From positions 1-26,444 of the forward strand of contig RBNI01000847.1 in assembly GCA_003990745.1 (NCBI GenBank): a DNA stretch of 26,444 nucleotides, written 5' to 3'. The first letter of the stretch is position 1; each line of letters starts with the position of its first letter. The position numbers were made by a program, and so were the translations under genes. Positions 1 through 8,884 of the stretch are shown here, piece by piece. The notes under the pieces are model-generated. The model worked only from the letters and a program-made list of their open reading frames with translations. It did not search any database and had not been told where the DNA came from. The stretch is from Jimgerdemannia flammicorona (taxonomy: Eukaryota; Mucoromycota; Endogonomycetes; Endogonales; Endogonaceae).

Positions 1-266
1 CCCCCCTATCTCTTCCCGATGAAAGACCACTTTGTCGAACACTATTGCCACCCTCCCACCACTCTGCTCACAAATCCTTGTTATCAAACTGCGTTGCCTC
101 CCACCCAGCGGACCCCAACCAACCCACCATCCAATCAACAAATCCCCCAACAGCTCCTCCCACCGTACCACCTTCTCCTGCAGTCCCATCTGCCTCCCCT
201 CCTCAAATACAAATAGCCAATGACCCGCCAGTCCTACCCACACTGCCAACACCCAGCCTACAGTGA
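1..266 (+). CDS. Possible C-terminal end of a proline-rich protein (partial)
   Basis: One frame stays open from about position 45 to a TGA at 264-266 and encodes a Pro/Thr/Ser-rich low-complexity tail with many PP and PT pairs. Two other frames are also open over part of the stretch because the DNA is C-rich, so an open frame alone is weak evidence. If real, it is the 3' end of a gene entering from the left, followed by an AT-rich region that would suit a 3' UTR. No domain is recognisable and no start codon is claimed. It could equally be non-coding C-rich DNA. Confidence 0.25.
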   Translation, partial: PLSLPDERPLCRTLLPPSHHSAHKSLLSNCVASHPADPNQPTIQSTNPPTAPPTVPPSPAVPSASPPQIQIANDPPVLPTLPTPSLQ

Positions 267-716
267 GCGCCATTACTATTCATATGTCGAACTGTCCTCC
301 ATCCAGCAAACCCTGATAAACCTGTTTCTCTTTTGACCTTGTTATCAGTCAACACTGTCGTTTAAGCTTGAAATTTGTATGTAGCTGCAGGATGATTCAG
401 AAGTACATAATAGTTGAATGGAGGTTTGAAATAATATGATGAAGATATCTTTTAAAGTAATGTTCGATACTTGATGTACTGAAAGAATAATATTTATGCT
501 ATTTGAAAATATCAAGAATTTGGAAGATTGATTACAAAATGATTAAGAAAACCTGATTGCACAAGCTTACTCTTGTATAATCTTTACATCAACCATTAGC
601 ATCAGTCATAATTTTATATGATATAGCATGGGATTTGTAAAAAATAAATAAATAAATAAAAATAAAAAATAAAAAATAAAAATATATTATGTCCATTCTT
701 CATAGTCCACACTTCA
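267..716. other. AT-rich intergenic stretch, no gene seen
   Basis: All six frames are broken by stops and composition drops to strongly AT-rich. The only structure is a simple A/T-rich repeat near 640-690. It may serve as 3' UTR or terminator for convergent genes on either side, but no specific signal can be shown. Confidence 0.5.
640..690. repeat. AAAT-type simple repeat
   Basis: Runs of AAAT and AAAAAT units form an A-rich microsatellite of about 50 bp. It contains several AATAAA words, which arise from the repeat itself and should not be read as dedicated polyadenylation signals. Confidence 0.8.
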
Positions 717-739
717 TCAATCGATCGCCAGAGTCATAT

Positions 740-1053
740 CAACAACAACAAAAAAAGGAGATCGACTTATCCTTCTGCTTTTACATTTTTCTCCTCTTCC
801 TCTGTCTCCTCCACTTCCTCTTCCATTATTTCCTCTTATCAGGACGTATTTTCTTACTGAATTGCTGAATAGGCTCTTTGGCCTCACCGTTTCGAGCAGC
901 ATCGAGCATGTCCAGCTCGTCCGACTGGGATTTTCGCTTGGGGTTTACATTTATTTTTCTTCTTTCACAGCGGTCCAGAAATATCTTTCTTCCGTACCAG
1001 GTTTCTAAATTCGAGGTACGAATAACAGCGTTGGTTCGTATACTAGGGCAGAG
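740..1053 (-). CDS. Possible minus-strand gene tail with basic region and acidic end
   Basis: Read on the minus strand, an open stretch starts after a good acceptor-like CTCTGCCCTAG (about 1054-1064) and encodes a hydrophilic, Lys/Arg-rich segment including LETWYGRKIFLDRCERRK and DELDMLDAARNGEAKEP. It stops at a TAA near 834. Just beyond, in another frame, lies a Glu-rich run (EEEVEETEEEEKNVKAEG) ending in a stop near 768. Together they resemble the basic segment plus acidic tail of a nuclear or nucleolar protein, with a 1-2 nt frame break or small intron between. I do not recognise the family. The plus-strand open frame at 878-1078 is its shadow. It may be a pseudogene. Confidence 0.35.
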
Positions 1054-1086
1054 AGGGCACGCTATACAAGCGCAGTAAGGTAGCAT

Positions 1087-1434
1087 ATTTACAGCCCTGT
1101 CTCAAGAATCTAATTGACATTGCTTATTGCTGCTTGCGTTCCGATTCCTTGACGAATGGTGCTGCCCAAATGTTGCGCCACGATAATTGGTGCATGAATA
1201 CTCTGACACGGCGGTTGTTTGGAAGAAATCATCATTAAACGGCAACATTTGTCTCATCTGGGGGAAGCTAGCACTTTAAACACCCAATAATACATCGTGA
1301 GGACACATTGAAAAGATATCCGAACAGAGCAACGATATGGAGAGGTAAGGAAGGTTTGAAAGCACGTAAACAAAAAACCAAGTCAGAAATACCCTCCATC
1401 TGACTTGATTGAATAAACATCTCCACCGAGCCAC
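1087..1434. other. Intergenic, no gene seen
   Basis: No frame stays open for a convincing length, and I see no repeat or splice-bounded exon here. Confidence 0.45.
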
Positions 1435-1760
1435 ACATAATTTATAAATTGTGGGTCCCTACAGACAGGGGCAAGCTATCATTATCCTACCTTGACGGTT
1501 GAGCCGAGGAAATTCTTTACTTCAACGTCTTGCTGTCTTTCAGTGGCTCAGTGGAAGATCTTTGGCAAGGGATGGGGTTGTGAGCGAAAACGTTCATTTC
1601 TTCCTTGAAGGTTGGATTTGGAGAGTCTTGTCGTTTCTATTCCGACCCTGCTACCTGTTTGCGTCGAGGAGATATCTGATATTCCATTCCGATCGCAGCT
1701 GCCACCCTTCCGTAAATCCATGAATCCCGTCGAAGGTCTCACAGATTGGCAACTATCGAC
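1435..1760 (-). pseudogene. Relic of the 3' end of a minus-strand LRR gene (left flank)
   Basis: Two stretches match the right flank in the same orientation. About 1435-1487 matches 23861-23909, and about 1620-1712 matches 23927-24005; roughly 130 bp of unrelated sequence separates them here. The right-hand partner is the C-terminus and 3' flank of the minus-strand LRR pseudogene. A shared landmark is the run CGAGGAGATAT (GTCGAGG here, CTCGAGG there). No open frame remains, so this is a degraded duplicate. It means the tandem array is bracketed by related direct repeats. Confidence 0.5.
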
Positions 1761-1822
1761 TTGAACAAGGCAATGTTTTCATAGGCCCTTATATCTACTT
1801 GTTGTGTCTTGCCTCTATATTT

Positions 1823-2061
1823 CTCGCTACAAGATCGAGCAGTTCACAGTGCGGACGGCCGGGATGGTCAAGTTTAAGGACGACCAAAATGAACCCGTGG
1901 CGAACTATTTATCGTCAAAAAGGACCAGTGCTACCGTTGACTTCATCAAGATCATGTGCACCGAACCCGATGAGCGCGAACGCAAGATCCAAGGGGATAC
2001 GCAGGATAGATTTCAAAAAAAAAAAGCGGATCTCCGTACTTGGAGAACACCAAGCAGATGA
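1823..2061 (+). pseudogene. Unidentified exon fragment (RYKIEQF block), best-preserved copy
   Basis: An open stretch encodes a hydrophilic segment that includes RYKIEQFTVRTAGMVKFKDD and IMCTEPDERERKIQ. It ends at an A-rich tract (about 2015-2027), beyond which the frame shifts. The same block sits at the start of units 2 and 3, but those copies carry deletions and frame breaks, so unit 1 holds the ancestral-like version. I do not recognise the protein. Its position 0.3-1 kb upstream of each LRR gene and the lack of any start suggest a stranded exon from an older gene carried along by the duplications. Confidence 0.4.
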
Positions 2062-2143
2062 TGGCTTTGAAAGGTGCGTACTTCCTTTCGCCTGGGGTTT
2101 CTGGCCTTCCGCCACACAGTCACTGAACTCTTTAATATTCTAG

Positions 2144-2744
2144 CAAGCTAAGGACAGATGTGTTTCGACTTTTTAAAGCTTCGATTTCTCCCATCAAACT
2201 CATGAGGAGCTGACCAAGCGAGAGCCGATTGAATTCGGAGGGGATATCCGCGAATTGCCTTCGCTCTTTGCACAACCGACTGTTTTTTTTTTACTTTCGC
2301 GCGATGCCAGTCCCAACATATCCAGTCACTTGGAAATGAACAACGGAGTAACATGCCTCAGTTGGCGAGGCAAATAAATGATGAATCTCGAGATACCGTA
2401 GTACTTGCGACGTCAATTTAAATTTTAGAAGCAAATAAACAAACAAACAGAAATTAGGAGAGCACAAGGACTGTGTGATTTGATCGGTTCCGTAAAAATT
2501 TCGGTGTACGAGCCGATTCACCCGATAATCCCCAACAATGAGATTTTCATTGTATCGCTTGCCTTTCATATCATGATCACGGTCTTATCGGCTGATGTGT
2601 ATAATATAAATGGTCTATTTCTTCGTCACTCGTCTAAGTTTCCTCCACCTAACCAACGACTAGGTTTTTTGCATCGGCATTGTCCAACCCGATTTGGTGA
2701 CCACCAACGGTGATACAGTGCACACCCTGAGAACATTCCGATTT
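2144..2744. other. Upstream spacer of copy A, no gene supported
   Basis: Short overlapping open frames exist on both strands (about 2291-2569 minus and 2480-2713 plus), but neither shows a domain, splice context or conservation in the other units. A segment near 2655-2695 (TAGGTTTTTTGCATCGGCAT) recurs upstream of copy C near 18266-18300 and is absent upstream of copy B, marking a deletion in unit 2. Confidence 0.5.
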
Positions 2745-2754
2745 CAGATACGGA

Positions 2755-2877
2755 ATTAGCGTTCGGGTTACATCATCTTGAAGGTGTCACAAGTTTGCTG
2801 TTGCTCCTTTGCTGTGGTACTCGTCTATTGACAATTCTTCAGGAAAATCATCGGTATACACCTCTACTTCCGTCGCC
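2755..2877 (+). promoter_or_regulatory. Putative promoter/5' leader of copy A
   Basis: This stretch is conserved upstream of all three paralogues although neighbouring spacer is not. The clearest shared word is GAAGGTGTCACAAG, here 98 bp upstream of the ATG. A pyrimidine-rich segment with a TTCTTCAG word precedes the ATG. No TATA box is obvious. Function is inferred only from position and conservation. Confidence 0.3.
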
Positions 2878-5800
2878 ATGTCCGAATCCAAACTTCCAAC
2901 CCCCTCGCTTGACGAAATCAAGACCTGGGATGAACACGGAGTCTTTAGGCACTTTCAACACACTGCTCTCGGATTGAAACACGACCATGTGGTGATCCTG
3001 CGTGAAGAGGAAACATCTGGAGCCGCTCTCATTCTACTCACCGAAACTGACCTACTGAGCCCTCCATTTAACTTACGAGGTGGGCCTGTGAAGATAATTA
3101 TGAACGAAATTGCCCGATTGAAAGGTACCTATCGACTGATATATTCTTCCGAGTAACTTTCGTGGAGGATCTTCAATGATTAGTCGTCCGGTAAATGACT
3201 ATACCGGTCGTAAAAACTTCAATGCATTTTCCAACTGAAACGGAAACATCCCTTTGTGTATCTGACTAGGGACAGGCAGTCAACAGGAATCTACGAAAGG
3301 TTTGAGATTTCTTTTATTTGATAATTATTGTCTCGGCGCAACATTCATTTGGAATCATATTATAACATGTGTTTTTTAATTGATGGACAGATCTTGCCTG
3401 GAGCACCTTAGAAGCTAGAATTAGAAACGTTGAAGTCGAAATTGAACTGGTTGCAAAGAATATCAAATCGACGGCTGACGAGAAAGAGAAAGATCGACTT
3501 TGCAAAGAACGAACAGAACTTCGTGAAAAGGAGTGCCTACTCCTCGAGCTCCAGAAGGAACAACTGCGAGGTAGGTGGATTATGCGGTTTTGTTGTGCAG
3601 TTATTCGAATGGATGTAATTTTGGAATATTCATCGAAAACGAGAGCTTTACTGATTAATATAATATTGTTATTCCAGCACCATCTTCTGAACTGGTGTCG
3701 GTTAGTAGCAATGATATTGTGTTGCTGGATTTTCCTGACGCGATGTTCATGTAACTTTTGTGATAATATTTCATTTTCTCCAATATACATAGATCGTACA
3801 GGATATAAAACATGATACAGAAAACCTAAAGCTCGACACAGAAGACCTAAAGCTCGACACGAGAGGCATCCTCTCCAGCCTCGACGAACTTCACAGCAAG
3901 GTGGACAGTTTGCCAAAGGTTATGCTTGATCTTCTTGAGGATACAGTCCCGCGACTCTTCTTTATTTTTCCCGAAGATGGACATTGGTGGGAGCCATCAA
4001 TTGACAGCCTCTTCACCAAAGCGTTCCGTCTCTACTTTCTCTGTGAGCACGAAACGATTGAAAACGGCAGTACGAGGAAGCATTTCCATCTAGCGTATCA
4101 TAAAGGATACCGTGTTACTCGACCACGTGCGGTATGTTATTTTTGGGATTCGATATGTTATGCGCTCCAGCTACGTATTATAATACAAACTTATTTTTTT
4201 GCTTAATTGAACGTATTTTAGTTTATAGCTAAATATGGAGCATACATACGTATGGTACGTCGTCTTTTTTGAGTTGGAATATAGTTCTCCGTGCACGCCG
4301 TCTAACATTTTTTCCCCAAAATAGATTATGCCCTGTCTAATGTTGGCTGTACGCTTGGGAGGACGCATATTGGAATGTGTTCCTACATTCGGGAGGCCGG
4401 CAGCAGCGGTCCTACGGACTGGCGGTGACGTTGCTTTTTCAGCACGCAGGGCAATAAAATCGTCGATCTTTACGGACAACGAACTTCAGATCTGCACGCA
4501 GACTGAGAAGTTTTTTAAGACAGTTGGAAGCGACCTCGGAGCTAGTGATAACCAGGTCAAAAAATATGAGACTGATGCTCCGCTGTTAGCTGAGCCGGCA
4601 CTGATGGAAAGACCTGATCTACGAGAACTTCAAGGTGCAGCGATACATGCATTTCTCCGTTAAATGTGCGTGTGTAGATTTCTATATATCTCACAATTTC
4701 TTTTCGAATTTCGATTTATAGCTTATCTTGAGGGATTGGATAACGCCAAGCGACTAGGTAATCTGCAGCGCGTGCTCCGTCGTGGGGAAAATGGTAGCAT
4801 AACAGTGCGATGGGTGTGCAAGAATCATGCCTCGGAATGGGATACGACAAACGCTGTTCGGAATCTTCAGACAGCTATCAAGAACAGTTCCACAGATGGC
4901 AGAGTTGAGTTTGATGACGAAACTTGGGAGCTAAGGTTTGTATTATTTTCTTGTCTTTGATATTCAACTCACATTTTTACATCTATCCTGTTTTTGTTCT
5001 CAAGACTGTTATATTTTAACGTCAGCATCAACGGCTTATCAAGGGGAGCTTTTCGTACATTTCGGAATTCGGTAACACGTGCGCTGTCTAGTGTCCCTCT
5101 GCGGAAAATTAGGTAATCAGTTTGACTTTTTTTATTCTTCACTTATCTGTGCTGGCTAATGATTGACTGAGATTTTAGCATTGTAGCTTGTGAAAAGGCT
5201 GACTCCCAAGATGTAGAAGCTCTGATCAATGCTTCGACCACAATTGAAATGCTCGTGTAAGTTATTTGATAATATTTTATTTGATAATTTTAATATATTA
5301 AATACTAATGTATCATACTATTGGGCTTCTTATCTAGATTAAAAAATACCAAAAATATATGGTTTGATAATAGCTTTATTTATTTATTTATTTATTATAT
5401 AGCTTCCTTAACTATAGTAATACTTACTAATAGAATCCGACTTTACTTTTATTAGGATAAATAATATTATTCGAAGATGTCCTCAACTTCATCATGTAAT
5501 TCTTTCAGGTATATATCAACTATAATATTATCATTTAGTAATTGCTCTCATATTTGAGATTTTTGTTAATAGGATATCAGCTTGTAGAAAATAATAACAG
5601 TGTCAAAACAATCTCTTTATATATCTATAGTCTGTAATATTGATAATAAGGGAGCCAGTATACTAGCTGAAGTATTGAAAATGAACACAAGTCTACAAAA
5701 GCTGAATTTAAAAGGTATGTAGAAAGTGTATTATATTTCTCACCCATCTGTTTATTGTTCTAGCTAATAAATATATATATATATATTTATATTTTATATA

Positions 5801-7285
5801 TTTCTCTGTAGACAATAATGTTGGCGAGAAGGGAGCCAGTGCACTAGCTGAAGCCCTGAAGATGAACGAAAACATAGAAACCCTAGATTTAGAAGGTATG
5901 TAGAAATTAAGTGCATTGTATTTTGTATTAATTTGTTTATTGTTCTAATCATCCACCATGTATATATTTTGTATATTCCTCTATAGATAATAGTATTGGT
6001 GCGAAGGGAGCCAGCACACTTGCCGAAGCACTGAAAATGAACACGATCCTGCAAAACTTGGTTCTAAGACGACGTATGTATGAATGAAGTGCATTATATA
6101 TTTTATTCATCTGTAAAGTGTTCTAGCTTGTAATCATGCATATTTTATGTACTCTTCTGTAGGCACCGATTATGGCAAAGCTATTGGCGATAAAGGAGCT
6201 AAGGCACTAGCCGAAGCACTGAAAAAGAACACGAGCCTGCAAATCCTAGATTTATATAGTATGTAGGAATGAAGTGCATTACATTTGTACAGTCATCTGT
6301 TTCATATTCTAGCTGACAAGGATTTATATACATTTTATCTGTTTCTTTGTAGACAATGATATTGGTGATGATGGAGCCAGCGCGATAGCTGAAACACTGA
6401 AAATGAACACGAGCCTGCAAACTCTATATTTAGGTGGTAAGGATGAAGTATATAATATCTTTACATTCACCTGATTGTTGTTCTAACCAACAACCTCGCG
6501 TATACATTTTATGTGATCCTCGGTAGACAATGGCATTGGCGAGAAGGGAGCCAGCGCACTAGCCAAAGCACTGAAAATGAACAAGAGCCTGCAAAACCTG
6601 TATTTAGAAGGTATATATATATATATGAAGTATATATACGTTATATTTTGTTCTAGCAGTCACGCATAATTTTTTTTCTTTTCTTCTATAGGCCGTGTGG
6701 ATGCAACACTGAAAATAACCACATGCACGGTGGAAAGCGAGGCTTTAATGTTTCATGAAGGTATGTAGGAATGAAGCACATTATAATTTGCATTCATCTG
6801 TTTGTTCTAGTCATCAACCACATATAAATTTCATGTGTTCCTCTGGAGGCCCTCATTTTGGTGGCAAGTTTATGGGCGATAATGGAGCCAGGACACTAGC
6901 CGAAGCACTGAAAATGAACACGAGCCTGCAAAACCTGGATTTGAGTTGTATGTCGGAATTAATCACATTCTATTTTTGCATTCATCTGTTCGGTGTTCTA
7001 GCTGATAAGCATGCATATACATTTTATGTGTTATTCTGTAGACAATAATATTAGCGAGGAAGGAGCCAGCGCTCTAGCCGAAGCACTGAAAACGAACGCG
7101 AGCCTACAAAATCTGAATCTAAAAGGTGTGTAGGAATGAAGTGTATTATATTTTGCATTCACCTGTTTAGTGTTTTGGCTGACCATTTTACTTGTTCCTC
7201 TGTAGCCAACGGTATTGGCAGGAAGGGAGCTGACGCATTAACCAGAGCACTGAAAATGAACACGAGGGTCAAAATTGTGATCTAA
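2878..7285 (+). CDS. SAM-coiled coil-LRR receptor-like protein, copy A (21 exons, 812 aa)
   Basis: Exons: 2878-3124, 3391-3570, 3678-3700, 3793-4131, 4222-4254, 4325-4634, 4722-4935, 5026-5112, 5179-5256, 5338-5361, 5456-5508, 5631-5714, 5812-5895, 5987-6073, 6163-6258, 6353-6436, 6527-6610, 6692-6760, 6849-6947, 7042-7125, 7206-7285. They sum to 2439 nt with no internal stop. Residues 8-82 look like a SAM domain (LLTETDLLSPPFNL, GGPVKIIMNEIARLK). Residues 88-175 are a Lys/Glu-rich coiled coil. Residues 185-480 form a conserved region with GHWWEPSIDSLF, KYGAYIRM and TVRWVCKNHASEW. From residue 530 there are RNI-type LRRs (GAxALAEALKMNTSLQNL). No catalytic motif is seen. The T-rich run at 4264-4270 would break the frame if exonic, but lies in intron 5 (GTACGT...CTAAC...TAG). 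Exon 14 is one codon longer than in B and C. I infer a receptor or scaffold. The donor after exon 10 (GTTTGA) is weak. Confidence 0.85.
3678..3700 (+). other. 23-nt microexon of copy A
   Basis: It has a 3' splice site ATTCCAG and a donor GTTAGT, entering in phase 1 and leaving in phase 0. It is needed to join exon 2 (phase 1) to exon 4 (phase 0): without it the next exon is read in a frame with an early stop. It encodes APSSELVS with its shared codon. The same length and phases recur at 11249-11271 and 19291-19313. An alternative donor GTGTCG six bases earlier would also keep frame. Confidence 0.75.
5631..7285 (+). repeat. LRR exon-intron cassette array of copy A
   Basis: Ten consecutive exons repeat every 157-193 bp. 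Seven are 84 nt or within one codon of it (28 residues), two are long (96 and 99 nt), and one (6692-6760) has lost the LRR pattern. Internal exons are symmetrical phase 1-1. The introns also resemble one another: a GTATGTAGGAATGAAG-like start, a middle ATTCATCTGTTT, a TTCTAGCTGA word, and a TTCCTCTGTAG end. The repeating unit is therefore exon plus intron, and the array grew by duplicating the whole cassette. Confidence 0.85.
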
Positions 7286-7735
7286 GAAAAATGTAGAACT
7301 GGAGTACGTGGTGTTTTTGCATCCATATGTTTAGTTCCTAACTGACAAACACGCGGCGTTATATTTTAACCAATATTATCAGTAGAAACGAGGTGGAAAG
7401 GGAACGGTTTATTGTGGATTTTATTATATATACTTACACAACTGATTGGTTCATATGATAGCCGGACGGATCCACACCATTGTGCCGACATGAACGCCAT
7501 ATGGCACCGAATCCATCTATATCTTGTCATCTCTCATTCGTCGCAGAAAAGCACACTTTCCACTCTCCTCGAACGACAGCGAGGGGTGCAACTTTTCTAA
7601 TTGATTTGCACCGCTCGGAAGTTTCGTTTATTCCTATTTGACAATATAAAACTCAGAGCGTGAAAGGCGCAAGAGTTACAACAATCCATTTGATCTCACT
7701 AGCCGGCGTCTAAGGTTGTGTTATTCTTATTTTTT
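7286..7735 (+). repeat. Conserved 3' flank of copy A with a vestigial LRR module
   Basis: This block recurs after copies B (14859-15310) and C (22834-23330). Just after the stop codon lies a cassette intron-like stretch, then an exon-like piece at about 7368-7405 whose core (CCAATATTAT, then AGAAACGAGGTGG) resembles the last LRR exon. It no longer forms an exon. Further on is a shared ACAATATAAAACTCAG motif near 7642. No gene is seen; the 62-codon frame at 7412-7600 has no support. Confidence 0.55.
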
Positions 7736-7810
7736 TTATCAAGTTAACAGTTTCCCAAAACTCCCATACTCCCAGTTTCAAAATGTCCACCTTTAATTTT
7801 TCATGTACAA

Positions 7811-8235
7811 AGTGTCCTTTCGCGTAAAGTTCAAATCGTATGTCGTGGAATAAAGTGAAATGGGTTTGGCTGTATGGAAGCGTACACGCTTCCAAGGTTC
7901 GCCATTCGCGCTCGTACACGAAGGGACCGTTTGTTTCACCTCGAGATGATGGACGTAGTATGCGATTAATTGCTGAGTTGCTGAGTAAATGTGATTAATT
8001 ACTAATTGCTGGGTGAGCGGGCAACATTTAGCGCTGAAAGGCACTGATTCATTGGCGTACATCTGAATCGAAACTAAGCTAAGCTGACTCAGGCGCAGAG
8101 GAACCGGTTGAAACTGAGTTGCAAACTCGGGTGCGGGGGAGCCGATTAAAAATGAGTTGTATATGAAATGTTAAGCGGCTTCGGCCACTTTACCGAAGTT
8201 TGAACTACGTTCATAACTATATCAATGTTTTGCGG
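7811..8235. other. Unit 1-specific insertion-like segment
   Basis: Units 2 and 3 run directly from the CATGTACAA-type word into about 31 bp and then GTTTTGC..TCCC. Unit 1 has about 425 bp between these points. It contains a perfect inverted repeat GGAAGCGT-AC-ACGCTTCC at 7876-7893. I see no terminal repeats or target duplication, so a mobile origin is not shown. Short minus-strand frames across it show no domain. Confidence 0.4.
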
Positions 8236-8884
8236 ACCATCTTTCCCTCGCTGTCTCAAAATTTTGTTCAGTGATCACAACCACCCCCTCTTAATACAAA
8301 ATCTCTTACCGCGATTTAGTTCTTTAGTTATCGGTCCTGCCACTAATTTCGAAAACATTGGAATTGCTCTCACTCAATGTCTGAACCTCAACAAGTGCTA
8401 GATTAGGGCTTGCGACCATGGCATCCGAATTCCGACCATAATTGTCATTTATCCAATAACCTCAATTTCTTTCAAAGATTCGTTGTGCGTAGTCTTATCG
8501 GGGCAACATTTGCAATCGCCTTTCTCACTCATCTCCGAATAGTTACTATGTTGTCTCATTGACTTTTATCTCAACTAAACAACCTTCGACTGGTGAACAT
8601 TGTGGCGACTCAGGTTGATTGAGTCAATCTCGAATAACAATGTCGGGTGATGAATGATCATGACAATGTTACATGGCTTTGCCAACTAGCAGTCAAATGT
8701 AACTAAACATCAACCTTCCTCGACTTCACAACTCGGAATCAATATTCTATTTTTCCATTAACGTAATATCTCAACATTTAGGTGCGACTTTCGAAAATTA
8801 TGCCATGAACGTTGGTAGGATGGAATTTCGGATTTAGTATATATATAATTGTTATTCACTCAGCCAATTTCATTTTATTATTTA
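8236..8884. other. Unit spacer shared with units 2 and 3, no gene seen
   Basis: This stretch aligns with about 15460-16380 and, up to the point where unit 3 is cut, with 23480-23828. Reading frames differ between copies and none persists, so I treat it as non-coding spacer. The stretch after about 8595 differs from unit 2, where an extra segment is present. Confidence 0.5.

Noticed and set aside
3314..3916. The longest open frame in the window (200 codons, minus strand)
   Set aside because: It is antisense to exons 2-4 and introns of copy A, has no domain, and the matching stretches of copies B and C do not keep it open. The plus-strand spliced gene explains the region.
4264..4290. Apparent frameshift and stop in copy A after KYGAYIRMVRRLF
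   Set aside because: The frame break lies inside a 70-nt intron with a GTACGT donor, CTAAC branch-like site and TAG acceptor, present in all copies. Splicing removes it.
4171..4479. Minus-strand frame of 102 codons, and a similar one at 19934-20161
   Set aside because: Both are antisense to exon 6 and arise from its codon pattern.
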